64,000 nucleotides of DNA from Rubellimicrobium rubrum. GTDB lineage: Bacteria; Pseudomonadota; Alphaproteobacteria; Rhodobacterales; Rhodobacteraceae. Below are positions 55,304 to 64,000 of this stretch, in pieces. The stretch's first letter is position 1, and each line of letters begins with the position of its first letter. The stretch lies in contig NZ_VDFU01000018.1 of the NCBI RefSeq assembly GCF_006152115.1, forward strand, positions 27,744-91,743. Direction: 5' to 3'. The position numbers and the translations under genes were made by a program. The notes below the pieces were generated by a model. That model saw only the letters and a program-made list of their open reading frames with translations, was not told the DNA's origin and ran no database searches.

Positions 55304-56371
55304 ATGGACGATCTGCGGGACAAGTATCTGAACGCCATCGGCACGGCCGCCGACGAAAGCGCGCTCGAGGAGGTCCGCCTCGCCGCCCTGGGCAAGAAAG
55401 GTGAGATCGCGCTGCAGATGCGCGAACTGGGCTCCATGCCACCCGAACAGCGCCTGACCGTCGCCCCGGTTCTCAACGCCCTGCGGGACGAGGTGGCCTC
55501 GGCCATTGCCGCCAAGAAGGCCGCGCTCCAGGACGCCGCTCTCGATGAACGGCTCCGGGCCGAATGGCTGGACGTGACGCTGCCCGTCCGGCCCCGCCGC
55601 ATGGGCACCATCCACCCGATCACCCAGGTCACCGAGGAGGTCACGCAGATCTTCGCCGCCATGGGCTATGCCGTGGCCGAGGGTCCGCAGGTCGAGGATG
55701 ACTGGCACAACTTCGACGCGCTCAACATCGCGCCCGAGCATCCTGCCCGGCAGGAGCACGACACCTTCTACATGCATCGCGCCGAGGGTGATAACCGCCC
55801 GCCCCATGTCCTGCGCACCCACACGAGCCCCGTGCAGATCCGCGCCATGCTGGCCCAGGGCGCGCCGATCCGCGTGATCGCCCCCGGCCGGGTGTTCCGC
55901 GCCGACTACGACCAGACCCATTCCCCGATGTTCCATCAGGTCGAAGGGCTGGCCATCGGCCGCGACATTACCATGGCGAACCTGAAATGGACCCTTGAGG
56001 AGTTCATCAAGGCCTTCTTCGAGGTGGACCGCGTGGACCTCCGCTTCCGCGCCTCGCACTTCCCCTTCACCGAGCCCTCGGCCGAGGTCGACATCCGCTG
56101 CTCCTGGGAAGGCGGGACGCTCAAGCTGGGCGAAGGCGACAGCTGGCTGGAAATCCTGGGCAGCGGCATGGTCCACCCCAAGGTCCTGACTGCTGGCGGC
56201 ATCGACCCCGCCCAGTGGCAGGGCTTCGCCTTCGGCATGGGCATCGACCGCATCGCCATGCTGAAATACGGCATCCCCGACCTGCGCGCCTTCTTCGAGA
56301 GCGACCTGCGGTGGCTCCGGCACTATGGGTTTGGGGCGCTGGAGGTGCCGGGACTGGCGGGCAGGTCGTAG
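55304..56371 (+). CDS. pheS: phenylalanine--tRNA ligase subunit alpha
   Basis: 355 residues. N-terminal coiled-coil domain, then class II motifs: motif 1 [19 protein letters not shown], motif 2 [27 protein letters not shown], motif 3 [24 protein letters not shown]. Charges tRNA-Phe as an alpha2beta2 enzyme with PheT, whose gene lies 1.27 kb downstream. Start ATG at 55304. No leader peptide rich in Phe codons is visible ahead of it. Confidence 0.96.
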   Translation: MDDLRDKYLNAIGTAADESALEEVRLAALGKKGEIALQMRELGSMPPEQRLTVAPVLNALRDEVASAIAAKKAALQDAALDERLRAEWLDVTLPVRPRRMGTIHPITQVTEEVTQIFAAMGYAVAEGPQVEDDWHNFDALNIAPEHPARQEHDTFYMHRAEGDNRPPHVLRTHTSPVQIRAMLAQGAPIRVIAPGRVFRADYDQTHSPMFHQVEGLAIGRDITMANLKWTLEEFIKAFFEVDRVDLRFRASHFPFTEPSAEVDIRCSWEGGTLKLGEGDSWLEILGSGMVHPKVLTAGGIDPAQWQGFAFGMGIDRIAMLKYGIPDLRAFFESDLRWLRHYGFGALEVPGLAGRS

Positions 56372-56719
56372 AGCCTAGTATTGCCTGCCCTGCTCACCTG
56401 CCGTCATTGGAGAGTAAGGTCATGTCAAGCTACTGGAGACATGACACATTCGAAAACGGAACGTCGCGTCGGCGATTATGCTGGTAGCGGTTACCTGCTC
56501 CTTCACGTCATAGGCGCAGGTCGCGGTGTCAGCAGCGCGTGTCAGCTAGCAGCCCGGACACTCCATCCTTGTGAGGGAGCCGAGTTCTTTGCCTCAGTAG
56601 AACAGACGGATATCCTGCCCCGAGCTGCACTGCAGGGCTTGACCCCGCTTCGCGGCCAACTTGGATGACGCTGCGCGCTCAAAGTCGAGAGCAGCACGCC
56701 GCGCTTGTTGGAGTCCGTC
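56372..56719. other. 348-bp lower-GC stretch without a recognisable gene
   Basis: Between pheS and the HExxH protein gene. No frame on either strand combines a ribosome site with the G/C-ending codons of the neighbours, and no known domain appears. It includes a short inverted pair CATGTC/GACATG near 56421-56442. Base composition is lower in GC than the rest of the window, compatible with inserted or decayed DNA. Confidence 0.55.
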
Positions 56720-57553
56720 ATGCCGAAGTCCATCGCTGCCATCCCTGCGCTTGCCGCCTGCTTGTGGGCCAGCGAAGCGATGGCCGAACCGCTGTTCCCC
56801 AACTCGGTCGTGTCGAACGACATCGAGTTCATCGCGGCGGACGACCCGGCCGTGTTCGGCTGCCTGCGCACCTTAGGGCAGGCCACCCAGGAGATGCCGG
56901 GCGCGCTCGACACCGACGAGCTCATGGTGGAGGGCGTCCACACCTTCGCCGTGGCCTTCGCGGATGACACCGAGGTCGGTGTTTGGGTCCACCCCTCGGT
57001 GGGGACGCAGGCGGATGCAGAGGCGGTGGCGGCCCTGCTTGTCGGGCCTATCGGTCGCCTTCCGGCGGTCATGCGGCGGACGTTGTCGCATGTCGTCATC
57101 CATTCCGGCGATCACACGGCCTTCGGCGAGCACTTGGGCCACTTCTTTGTCGTGTACGCCGACAACGTCCGCGCGCGTATCGCCACCCATGACCTGGAAG
57201 AGACGGTGTTCCACGAGGCGGTTCACGCGACGCTCGACGCGGCGTGGGCCCAAAGCGAGGAGTGGCGGCAGGCGCAGGCGGCGGACGGAGCGTTCATCAC
57301 CGAATACGCCGCCGCAGACCCAGAGGGCGAGGATCTCGCCGAGTCTGCGCTCTTCGCCTACGCCCACCTCAGGCATCCCGACCGCCTGCCCCCGGAGGTG
57401 GCGCGCGGCGTGGAGGCGATCATGCCCGCACGGCTCGCGTTCTTCGAGCGGCTCTTCGCCGCGCCGGAGCCCGACGTCGCGGGGGCGGAGCGCCTAGCAG
57501 GCGTAGGGTGCGCTTCAGCGCACCACTCTGCGCCCGGACCTTTGGTGCGCTGA
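56720..57553 (+). CDS. secreted HExxH zincin-like protein
   Basis: 277 residues with a signal peptide ending AMA (residue 22). Zinc motif HEAVH at 165-169 in LEETVFHEAVHATLDAAW, then FITEYAAADPEGEDLAESALFAYAHL, where Glu204 or Glu208 is the likely third ligand, a layout like anthrax-lethal-factor-type peptidase domains. Cysteines at 13, 48 and 264. Start ATG at 56720 with GGAG upstream. The last 16 or so residues (from about 262) are encoded by a palindromic repeat, so the original C-terminus was probably replaced. Peptidase activity is inferred from the motif only. Confidence 0.75.
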   Translation: MPKSIAAIPALAACLWASEAMAEPLFPNSVVSNDIEFIAADDPAVFGCLRTLGQATQEMPGALDTDELMVEGVHTFAVAFADDTEVGVWVHPSVGTQADAEAVAALLVGPIGRLPAVMRRTLSHVVIHSGDHTAFGEHLGHFFVVYADNVRARIATHDLEETVFHEAVHATLDAAWAQSEEWRQAQAADGAFITEYAAADPEGEDLAESALFAYAHLRHPDRLPPEVARGVEAIMPARLAFFERLFAAPEPDVAGAERLAGVGCASAHHSAPGPLVR

Positions 57554-57562
57554 AGCGCACCC
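57506..57562. repeat. perfect 20-bp inverted repeat (REP-like palindromic element)
   Basis: GGGTGCGCTTCAGCGCACCA (57506-57525) and its exact reverse complement (57543-57562) flank a 17-base spacer. Each arm is itself a hairpin (GGTGCGC, loop TTCA or TGAA, GCGCACC). It covers the last 16 codons and the stop of the zincin gene and runs into the gap before pheT. This is the form of REP/BIME-like elements; no second copy was noticed in the window. Confidence 0.8.
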
Positions 57563-57640
57563 ACCGGCCCTCCCCCGCCCAACTGGACGTCCCCCGTCCC
57601 CCGCGCTAGGAACCGCCGACCCGACCGGAAGGCCCTGCGC

Positions 57641-60037
57641 ATGAAATTCACCCTCTCCTGGCTCCGCGACCACCTCGACACCACTGCCTCGGTCCCCGAG
57701 ATCGCGGACGCGCTGACCGACCTCGGGCTCGAGGTCGAGGGCATCCACGACCCCGCCGCGCAGCTTCGCCCCTTCACGATCGCCAAGGTCCTCGACGCCC
57801 AGCAGCACCCGAACGCCGACAAGTTGCGCGTCTGCCAGGTGCAGACCAAGGACGGCGTCCAGCAGATCGTCTGCGGCGCGCCCAACGCGCGGGCCGGGAT
57901 CACGGTGGTCCTCGCCAGCCCCGGCACCTACGTCCCCGGTATCGACACGACCATCGGCGTGGGCAAGATCCGGGGCGTCGAAAGCTTTGGCATGATGGCC
58001 TCCGAACGCGAGCTGGAACTCTCCGAGGAGCATGACGGCATCATCGAGCTGCCCTCGGGCGAGGTCGGGGATAGCTTCGCCGACTGGCTGGCCGCGAACG
58101 ACCCGGCCCGCGTGGACCCGGTGATCGAGATCAAGATCACCCCCAACCGCCCCGACGCGCTGGGCGTCCACGGCATCGCCCGCGACCTCGCCGCGCGGGG
58201 CCTGGGCACCCTGAGGCCCCTCCCGCCCGTCGCGGTCGAGGGGCGCTTCGACAACCCCGTCGCGATCACGCTCGATCCGGCGCTGGAGGGCGGCTGCCCG
58301 CTCTTCGCCGCGCGCCTGATCCGGGGCGTCCGCAACGGGCCCAGCCCCGACTGGCTGCAGGCCCGCCTTCGCGCCATCGGGCTCCGGCCCATCAGCTTTC
58401 TCGTGGACGTCACGAACCTGTTCACCTTCGACCTGAACCGCCCGCTGCACGTCTTCGACGCGGACAAGCTGGCGGGCGGCCTCACCGTGCGCCCCGCGCG
58501 GGACGGTGAGACGCTGGTCGCGCTCGACGGCAAGACCTACGCCCTGGCGGCGGGCCAGATGGTCATCGCCGACGACAAGGGCCCCCAAAGCCTCGCCGGG
58601 ATCATGGGCGGCCTCGATACGGGCGTGACCGAAGACACGGTCAACGTGCTTGTCGAATCCGCCCTCTGGGACCCGCTCCGCATCGCCGCCACAGGGCGCG
58701 CGCAGAAGATCACCTCGGACGCCCGCTACCGGTTCGAACGCGGCGTGGACCCGGCCTTTGCCGAGGAGGGGCTCGACCGCGCCGTGGCGATGATCCAGTC
58801 CATCGCGGGCGGCGAGGCGTCGAACGTCACCGTCGCGGGCGCGGTCCCCGACACGGCGCGCGCCTACCGCTTCGACCCCGATCGCCTGCGCCGCCTTGTG
58901 GGCCTCGATCTGCCCGAGGGGGACCAGCGCCGCATCCTTCAGGCGCTGGGCTTCCGGGTCGAGGGCGACCGCGCCCATGTCCCGTCCTGGCGTCCCGACG
59001 TCCAGGGCGACGCCGACATCGTGGAGGAGGTCGCGCGCGTGGCCTCGCTCACCCGCCTCCGGGGCGAGCCGCTGGACAACGGGGGCTCCGCGATACCCAA
59101 GCCCGTCCTCACCCCGGCGCAGGCCCGGCTGGGCACGGCCAAGCGGACGCTGGCGGCGCTGGGCTACAACGAATGCGTCACCTACGCCTTCATCGAGCAG
59201 AGCGCCGCCGCCCTGTTCGGCGGCGGGGACGAGGCGCGGCGCATCGGCAACCCCATCGCCTCGGACCTGTCGGACCTGCGCCCCTCGCTGCTGCCCGGCC
59301 TCCTCAAGGCCGCCCAGCGGAACCAGGCGCGCGGGTTCAACGACCTCGCCCTGTTCGAGGCCAGCGAGGCCTTCACCGGCGGCGAACCGGGCGAGCAGCG
59401 CCGCGAGGTGGCGGGCCTTCTCGTGGGCCGGGACTCCGCACGCGGCGTCCATGGGCCGGGCCGCGCCTTCGACCTGTTCGACGCCAAGGCCGACCTCGAG
59501 GCGCTGCTGTCCACTCTGGGCGCGCCCGCCAAGCTCCAGATCCGCCGCGAGGGCAGCGCGTGGTGGCACCCCGGCCGCCACGGCGTCGTCACGCTCGGCC
59601 CCAAGACCGTCCTGGCCGAATTCGGCGAGCTTCACCCCCGCGTCCTCAAGGCGCTGGACGTGAAAGGCCCCGCCGTGGCTTTCACCCTGTGGCCCGACGC
59701 GATCCCGCTGCCCCGCGCCTCCGGCCGCGCCCGGCCCAGGCTTGACACCAGCGACCTCCAGGCGGTGGAGCGCGACTTCGCCTTCGTGGTGGACGCCCGC
59801 ATCGAGGCGCAGGCGCTGGTCCAGGCCGCGCAGGGGGCCGACAAGGCGCTGATCGCCGAAGTCCGGGTCTTCGACGCCTTCCAGGGCGGCAGCCTACCCG
59901 AGGGCAAGAAGTCCCTGGCCCTGACCGTGCGCCTGCAGCCCAGAACCGCCACGCTGACCGACACGGAGATCGAGCAGGTCAGCGCCCGGATCGTGGACAA
60001 GGTATCCAAGGCCACGGGCGCGACGCTGCGCACCTGA
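57641..60037 (+). CDS. pheT: phenylalanine--tRNA ligase subunit beta
   Basis: 798 residues. N-terminal region with EMAP/tRNA-binding-like domain ([28 protein letters not shown]), B3/B4 editing domain ([30 protein letters not shown]), B5 ([23 protein letters not shown]), the pseudo-synthetase core, and the C-terminal ferredoxin-like anticodon domain ([20 protein letters not shown]). Full length. Its separation from pheS by 1.27 kb with another gene between is discussed in the findings. Confidence 0.96.
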   Translation: MKFTLSWLRDHLDTTASVPEIADALTDLGLEVEGIHDPAAQLRPFTIAKVLDAQQHPNADKLRVCQVQTKDGVQQIVCGAPNARAGITVVLASPGTYVPGIDTTIGVGKIRGVESFGMMASERELELSEEHDGIIELPSGEVGDSFADWLAANDPARVDPVIEIKITPNRPDALGVHGIARDLAARGLGTLRPLPPVAVEGRFDNPVAITLDPALEGGCPLFAARLIRGVRNGPSPDWLQARLRAIGLRPISFLVDVTNLFTFDLNRPLHVFDADKLAGGLTVRPARDGETLVALDGKTYALAAGQMVIADDKGPQSLAGIMGGLDTGVTEDTVNVLVESALWDPLRIAATGRAQKITSDARYRFERGVDPAFAEEGLDRAVAMIQSIAGGEASNVTVAGAVPDTARAYRFDPDRLRRLVGLDLPEGDQRRILQALGFRVEGDRAHVPSWRPDVQGDADIVEEVARVASLTRLRGEPLDNGGSAIPKPVLTPAQARLGTAKRTLAALGYNECVTYAFIEQSAAALFGGGDEARRIGNPIASDLSDLRPSLLPGLLKAAQRNQARGFNDLALFEASEAFTGGEPGEQRREVAGLLVGRDSARGVHGPGRAFDLFDAKADLEALLSTLGAPAKLQIRREGSAWWHPGRHGVVTLGPKTVLAEFGELHPRVLKALDVKGPAVAFTLWPDAIPLPRASGRARPRLDTSDLQAVERDFAFVVDARIEAQALVQAAQGADKALIAEVRVFDAFQGGSLPEGKKSLALTVRLQPRTATLTDTEIEQVSARIVDKVSKATGATLRT

Positions 60038-60045
60038 CGCGAACA

Positions 60046-60065
60046 GGGGCGGCCCGCGCCGCCCC
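60046..60065. terminator. hairpin between convergent pheT and GST genes
   Basis: GGGGCGGC (60046-60053) pairs perfectly with GCCGCCCC (60058-60065), loop CCGC, between the two convergent stops. No T-run on either side. Confidence 0.5.
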
Positions 60066-60072
60066 CGTCACC

Positions 60073-60768
60073 TCAGCGCGGCGGGATGTTCTTGGCCGCT
60101 TGCGCCGCGGGCCGCGCAAAGAAGCGGTCCACATAGGCCGGGACGTTCACCAGCCCGTCCCAGCCCACCAGCGGCTTGGCCCCATAGAAATCGAGCGTCC
60201 CGAGCCAGGGCCCGATCGCCATGTCCGCGATCGAATACTCGCCCGCGACCCACTCCCGGCCCTCCAGCCGCGTGTCCAGCACGTTCAGCAGCCGCTTGGC
60301 CTCGGTCACGAAGCGCTCGCGCGGGCGGGGGTCTTCGATGTCCTTGCCGGCGAACTTCACGAAGAAGCCCATCTGCCCCAGCATCGGCCCCAGGCCGCCC
60401 ATCTGCCACATGACCCACTGGATCACCGTCATGCGGTCGGCGGGCGTGGCGCCCAGGAACATCCCCGTCTTTTCCGCCAGATAGAGCAGGATCGCCCCGC
60501 TCTCGAACAGCGCCAGCGGCTGCCCGCCCGGCCCGTCGGGGTCGATGATCGCGGGGATCTTGTTGTTGGGGTTCAGCGACAGGAACTCGGGGGACCGCAC
60601 ATTGGCGTCCTCCAGCGTCACCCGGTGCGCCTCGTAGGGCAGGCCCGTTTCCTCCAGCATGCAGGACACCTTCTGCCCGTTGGGCGTCGGATAGGAAAAC
60701 AGCTGGAGCTTCGTTGGGTCCTCCACCGGCCATTTGCGGGTGATCGGAAAGGCGGACAGGTCGGCCAT
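60073..60768 (-). CDS. glutathione S-transferase, Nu/Ure2p-like
   Basis: 231 residues. Thioredoxin-like N-terminal domain with [24 protein letters not shown], where the T-P-N motif is that of the YfcG/YghU-Ure2p group, and [14 protein letters not shown] with [13 protein letters not shown] for glutathione binding. The helical C-terminal domain contains [22 protein letters not shown]. Activity is likely disulfide-bond oxidoreductase or peroxidase rather than classic conjugation. Start MADLSAFPI at 60768 with AAGGAG upstream. Confidence 0.92.
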   Translation of the reverse strand: MADLSAFPITRKWPVEDPTKLQLFSYPTPNGQKVSCMLEETGLPYEAHRVTLEDANVRSPEFLSLNPNNKIPAIIDPDGPGGQPLALFESGAILLYLAEKTGMFLGATPADRMTVIQWVMWQMGGLGPMLGQMGFFVKFAGKDIEDPRPRERFVTEAKRLLNVLDTRLEGREWVAGEYSIADMAIGPWLGTLDFYGAKPLVGWDGLVNVPAYVDRFFARPAAQAAKNIPPR

Positions 60769-60897
60769 GGGGCGCTCCTTTGGGCGTCGTTGACGGGTTC
60801 GCACCTAGTGCGGCGCGGGGGCCAAGAAAATCGTGGAAAAGCGAACAGTGCTTCTGCACAATTGACCCAAGGTCAGCACGAACAGGGAGCGAGTGCC

Positions 60898-61410
60898 ATG
60901 ATCAAGGAGTTTCGCGACTTCATCGCCAAGGGCAACGTGATGGACCTGGCCGTGGGGATCATCATCGGCGCGGCCTTCACGGCCATCGTCAGCAGCCTCG
61001 TGGATGACATCGTCAACCCGATCCTCGGCCTCATCGTCGGCGGCATCGACTTCACCAACCTGTACTTCGTCATGGCCGGCAGCGTCCCCGAAGGGGCGGG
61101 CCTGCAGACGGCCAAGGACTCGGGCGCGGCGGTCTTTGCCTATGGCTCGTTCCTGACGGCGGTGATCAACTTCCTCATCATCGCCTTCGTGGTCTTCCTG
61201 CTGGTCAAGGCCATCAACCGGATCAAGGATGCAGCAGCCCGACGCGGAGAAGAGGTCCCCGGCGCCCCCAAGGGTCCCACGCAGGAGGAGCTGCTGACCG
61301 ACATCCGCAACCTCCTGGCCACGGGCCGCACCACGGTCGCGCCCGCCTCGGCGGCCTCGCCCACATCGCCCGGCGCTTCGGGCGGGATGATGCCCAGCCC
61401 CGCCGAGTGA
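60898..61410 (+). CDS. mscL: large-conductance mechanosensitive channel
   Basis: 170 residues. N-terminal [40 protein letters not shown] is the MscL pore helix; the second helix is [23 protein letters not shown]; the C-terminal bundle [14 protein letters not shown] follows. Family members are usually nearer 130-145 residues; this one has a longer periplasmic loop and an extra Ala/Ser/Pro-rich tail. Releases solutes on hypo-osmotic shock. Start ATG at 60898; GGGAG is nine bases upstream. Confidence 0.95.
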   Translation: MIKEFRDFIAKGNVMDLAVGIIIGAAFTAIVSSLVDDIVNPILGLIVGGIDFTNLYFVMAGSVPEGAGLQTAKDSGAAVFAYGSFLTAVINFLIIAFVVFLLVKAINRIKDAAARRGEEVPGAPKGPTQEELLTDIRNLLATGRTTVAPASAASPTSPGASGGMMPSPAE

Positions 61411-61526
61411 TCCGCGCCCGCCGCCGGGGACGTCCAGCATAAAGGCGGCCCGCGCAACGCGCGGTGCCGTCGCAGGACCTTGACGCCGCATTGGCAGGCT
61501 GTCCGTGCCTCAGCCCGGAGCCCGCC

Positions 61527-61856
61527 ATGCTCGAAATCCTGGACGCCCTTCGCCGCGATCCGCCGCGCACCGTGTCGCTGCGCGTGATGGGCCTGCCGGT
61601 GCCGCGCCTCGCGCCGCCGCGTCCCGATCCGCTGCGGGGCGCGCGCGAGTTCACGGTTCGTCTCCAGTCGCTCTGGCCCGCCGCGGCCCCCTGGGGCGAG
61701 CCTCGGCTCCTCGCGGCCTTCGACCAAGCATTGCGCGCCCGGACCGCGCGCCTCCCGGCCCTCCGCATCGGACCGGAGGGCGAGGAGGCCGCCCGCGCCG
61801 CCCTTGAGGAGGACCTCCTCCAGAGCTTCCGGACCGTCTGCGCGGACTTTGGGCCC
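61527..61856 (+). other. coding-looking stretch with no stop before ald (possible gene remnant)
   Basis: From the ATG at 61527 (CGGAG upstream) the frame reads 110 residues beginning LEILDALRRDPPRTVSLRVM with G/C-ending codons and normal amino-acid mix, which supports real coding. No stop follows; the frame continues antisense through ald for about 2 kb, which cannot be a real protein. Most likely a gene that lost its 3' end by a junction at 61857, or one with a frameshift near its end. No family recognised. Confidence 0.4.
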
Positions 61857-62969
61857 TCAGGCGGCGATGGGGGCCTCGGCCAGGGGCAGCCCCAGCGCCT
61901 CGGCGACGGCGGGATGGGCGATGCGCCCCGCATGGACGTTGAGACCGTTCCGCAGATGCGGGTCGGCGGCCAGCGCGCCCTGCCAGCCCTTGTCGGCCAG
62001 CGCGAGGAGGAAGGGCAGGGTGGCGTTGCCCAGGCCCAGGGTGGAGGTCCGGGCGACCGCGCCGGGCATGTTGGCGACGCAGTAGTGCATCACCCCATCC
62101 ACCTCGTAGATCGGGTGCTCGTGGGTGGTGGCGCGCGAGGTCTCGAAGCAGCCACCCTGGTCGATGGCGACGTCCACGATGGCCGCGCCCCGCTTCATGG
62201 TGGAGAGTTGCGCCCGGCTCACCAGCTTGGGGGCCGCCGCGCCGGGGATCAGCACCGCCCCGATCACGAGGTCGGCCTCGGCCACCGCTTCGGCCAGGAC
62301 GCCCGCGCTGGCATGGGCGGTGCGGAAGTCGCGCCCGAAGACCTCGTCCAGATGGCGCAGCCGGGGCAGGGAGCGGTCGAGCACCAGCACCTCGGCCCCC
62401 ATGCCCGCCGCCACGCGCGCGGCCTGCGTGCCGACAACGCCGCCGCCGATCACGACGACGCGGCCCGGCTGGACGCCCGGAATGCCGCCCAGAAGGACGC
62501 CCCGCCCGCCATTGGCCTTCTGCAGCGTCCAGGCGCCGACCTGCGGCGCGAGCTTGCCCGCCACCTCGGACATGGGGGCCAGCAGCGGCAGCCCGCCCTG
62601 CGCGTCGGTGACGGTCTCGTAGGCGATGCAGGTCGCCCCCGAATCAAGAAGGTCGCGGGCCTGCTCCGGGTCGGGCGCGAGGTGGAGATAGGTGAACAGC
62701 ACCTGCCCCTCGCGCAGGCGCTTCCGCTCGGCGGCCTGGGGCTCCTTCACCTTGATGATGAGGTCGGCCCCGGCAAAGACCTCCTCGGCGGTGGTGGCGA
62801 TGCGCGCGCCCTGCGCGACATAATCCTCGTCCGCGAAGCCCGCGCCGACCCCGGCGCCCGCCTCGACCACGACCTCATGGCCGTGGGCTATGACCTCGCG
62901 CGCGGCGTGGGGCGTAAGGCCCACCCGGAACTCCTGGGGCTTGATCTCCTTGGGGCAGCCGATGCGCAT
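61857..62969 (-). CDS. ald: alanine dehydrogenase
   Basis: 370 residues. NAD-dependent interconversion of alanine and pyruvate plus ammonia. N-terminal MRIGCPKEIKPQEFRVGLTP, catalytic lysine in DLIIKVKEPQAAE, catalytic His in FTYLHLAPD, Rossmann GGGVVGTQAARVAAGMGAEV, and VDVAIDQGGCFETSRATTHEHP. AAGGAGG precedes the start at 62969. Divergent from an Lrp/AsnC regulator across 130 bases, the usual AldR arrangement. Confidence 0.96.
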   Translation of the reverse strand: MRIGCPKEIKPQEFRVGLTPHAAREVIAHGHEVVVEAGAGVGAGFADEDYVAQGARIATTAEEVFAGADLIIKVKEPQAAERKRLREGQVLFTYLHLAPDPEQARDLLDSGATCIAYETVTDAQGGLPLLAPMSEVAGKLAPQVGAWTLQKANGGRGVLLGGIPGVQPGRVVVIGGGVVGTQAARVAAGMGAEVLVLDRSLPRLRHLDEVFGRDFRTAHASAGVLAEAVAEADLVIGAVLIPGAAAPKLVSRAQLSTMKRGAAIVDVAIDQGGCFETSRATTHEHPIYEVDGVMHYCVANMPGAVARTSTLGLGNATLPFLLALADKGWQGALAADPHLRNGLNVHAGRIAHPAVAEALGLPLAEAPIAA

Positions 62970-63020
62970 GGGGGAACCTCCTTGTTTGGAGGATCCTCGC
63001 GCTGGCGCGTCGCAAAAGGG

Positions 63021-63039
63021 TGGCAAGATCGCCTTGCCA
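63021..63039. promoter_or_regulatory. candidate Lrp-type operator
   Basis: TGGCAAG (63021-63027) and CTTGCCA (63033-63039) are perfect inverted arms around ATCGC, in the ald-lrp intergenic region. Lrp-family sites are often 15- to 19-bp imperfect palindromes between regulator and target. Regulation of ald by the neighbouring Lrp is inferred. Confidence 0.45.
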
Positions 63040-63099
63040 TTACCGGTCGTGACGCAGAAACTGCTACCGAGTTCCCTCTTGGCCGGAGAAGATTGCGCC

Positions 63100-63558
63100 A
63101 TGCCGCTCGACGCCATCGACCGACGCATCCTGGAGACCCTGCAGAAGCAGGGCCGCCTGTCGAACCAGGACCTGTCGGAGCGTGTGGGACTGTCGCCCTC
63201 CGCGAGCCATCGCCGCGTGCAACGGCTGGAGGAGGAGGGCTACATCGCAGGCTATGTGGCGCTGCTGGACCCGAAGCGGCTCGGGCGGACGACGACCGTC
63301 TTCGTGGAGATCACCCTGTCGGGCCAGGCCGACGAGGTGCTGGACGCCTTCGAGAAGGCGGTCGCGCGCGTGCCCGAGGTGCTGGAATGCCACCTCATGG
63401 CAGGGACGGCGGACTACCTCCTCAAGGTGGCGGCCCTGGACACCGAGGATTTCGCCCGCATTCATCGCAAAAGCCTCGCCACCCTGCCGGGTGTGCGAGG
63501 CCTGCAGTCGAGCTTTGCGCTCCGCACCGTGCGTCAGACCACGGCGCTTCCCGTTTAA
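63100..63558 (+). CDS. Lrp/AsnC-family regulator (AldR-like)
   Basis: 152 residues. N-terminal HTH LDAIDRRILETLQKQGRLSN and LSPSASHRRVQRLEEEGYI, then the RAM effector domain (FVEITLSGQADEVLDAFEKAV, ECHLMAGTADYLLKV). Such genes beside ald usually encode the alanine-responsive activator of ald. The stop (63556-63558) overlaps the convergent RTX gene stop by one base or so. Confidence 0.93.
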   Translation: MPLDAIDRRILETLQKQGRLSNQDLSERVGLSPSASHRRVQRLEEEGYIAGYVALLDPKRLGRTTTVFVEITLSGQADEVLDAFEKAVARVPEVLECHLMAGTADYLLKVAALDTEDFARIHRKSLATLPGVRGLQSSFALRTVRQTTALPV

Positions 63559-64000
63559 AGGATCACGTCGCCGGACGCGAAGGTGGTGAGGCCGCGCAGC
63601 ATGACCTCCATGTCGGCCACGCCGTCGCCGGTCGCATCGGCGCGCAGCAGCACGCCTTCCGACGTGGCGGTCCACCAGACCGAGTTGGCGGCCGCCGTCT
63701 GGCCCGAGAACGCGAACGCCTCGTTGGTGGAGGTCGAAGAGGTGCGGGCGTCGATGGCGCTCAAGTCGATGTCGTCCACGCCGCTCACGAAGTCATGCAC
63801 GGCATCGCGGCGCGAGCCCACCGCGCCGTCGGTCAGCGCGCTGAACACGAACACGTCGCGGACGTTCTCCACCCCGCCATAGTACAGGTCGCGGTCGGCG
63901 CCGCCGTTCATGCGGTCGGTGCCCGACCGGCCCACGAGGACGTCTGTTCCTGATCCGCCCAGGAGGCTATCGGCGCCGTCGCGGCCGTCGAGCCAGTCGT
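63555..64000 (-). CDS. RTX (hemolysin-type calcium-binding) protein, C-terminal part
   Basis: 148 residues visible; the 5' end is beyond the right edge. From the edge it carries RTX nonapeptide repeats (DWLDGRDGADSLLGG, GSGTDVLVGRSGTDRMNGG), then a C-terminal secretion-signal-like region with DFVSGVDDIDLSAIDART, DGVADMEVMLRG and a hydrophobic end SGDVIL. This is the usual end of proteins exported by a type I secretion system and folded with Ca2+. The catalytic or adhesive domain cannot be seen. Convergent with, and overlapping the stop of, the Lrp gene. Confidence 0.9.
   Translation of the reverse strand, partial: DWLDGRDGADSLLGGSGTDVLVGRSGTDRMNGGADRDLYYGGVENVRDVFVFSALTDGAVGSRRDAVHDFVSGVDDIDLSAIDARTSSTSTNEAFAFSGQTAAANSVWWTATSEGVLLRADATGDGVADMEVMLRGLTTFASGDVIL

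Noticed and set aside
61464..63953. An 829-codon open frame on the plus strand
   Set aside because: Most of it is the antisense of ald and overlaps lrp and the RTX gene in the wrong frame; only the first 110 or so codons look coding.

Overview
The window is chromosomal DNA from a high-GC alphaproteobacterium, almost certainly Rhodobacterales (Paracoccaceae). The evidence is gene content and order: serC-serA with a leader matching the Rhodobacterales serC RNA motif, pyrB-pyrC'-plsY, ftsE-ftsX-plsC beside an MJ0042 zinc-ribbon protein, argH-lipoprotein-lysA-TIGR02302, an IalB-type protein, DUF1244, and a divergent ald/Lrp pair. Codons end overwhelmingly in G or C. The genus cannot be fixed from the sequence alone. 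Most of the window is housekeeping. No tRNA, rRNA, CRISPR array, transposase or phage module was found.

Layout. 1-2829: the tail of an exporter operon (FtsX-like permease cut by the left edge, then an AttH/CrtC-like protein). 2870-6746: the whole phosphorylated serine pathway, with serC-serA leftward and serB rightward from a shared intergenic region. 6746-10856: a TSUP transporter, pyrB, an antisense DUF3072 gene, a catalytically dead dihydroorotase homologue (pyrC') and plsY. 10968-13672: a PAS/GAF HWE-family sensor kinase and its response regulator. 13680-15605: dapD and a LOG-family protein.

15637-27626: the main accessory locus, a sugar-utilisation regulon. A leftward arm (LacI regulator, TIM-barrel isomerase, Gfo/Idh/MocA oxidoreductase) diverges from a rightward arm (binding protein, two permeases, ATPase, GH2 beta-mannosidase-like enzyme, a second isomerase, a second oxidoreductase). 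A palindrome between the arms is a candidate operator. The doubled isomerase plus oxidoreductase pairs suggest a redox route for cleaving or epimerising imported glycosides.

27683-52164: a GFA protein, an orphan protein, rlmN, ialB, an asparaginase of the ReAII type, a GGDEF protein with a cysteine-rich tail, a secreted two-repeat protein, accA, plsC-ftsX-ftsE, a zinc-ribbon membrane protein, the Gln/Gly-rich TIGR02302 protein, lysA, argH, redox proteins (TlpA-like, DsbD-N-like), YqgE, moaB, a uracil-DNA glycosylase, DUF983, a dipeptide epimerase with a D-amino acid transaminase, small membrane proteins, DUF1244 and an N-formylglutamate amidohydrolase.

52275-64000: pyk, rpmI-rplT, two paralogous small membrane proteins, then pheS and pheT separated by a lower-GC stretch, a secreted HExxH protein and a perfect palindromic repeat that forms that protein's C-terminus. 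A GST, mscL, a stopless coding-looking remnant, ald with its Lrp regulator, and the C-terminal end of an RTX protein (cut by the right edge) complete the window.
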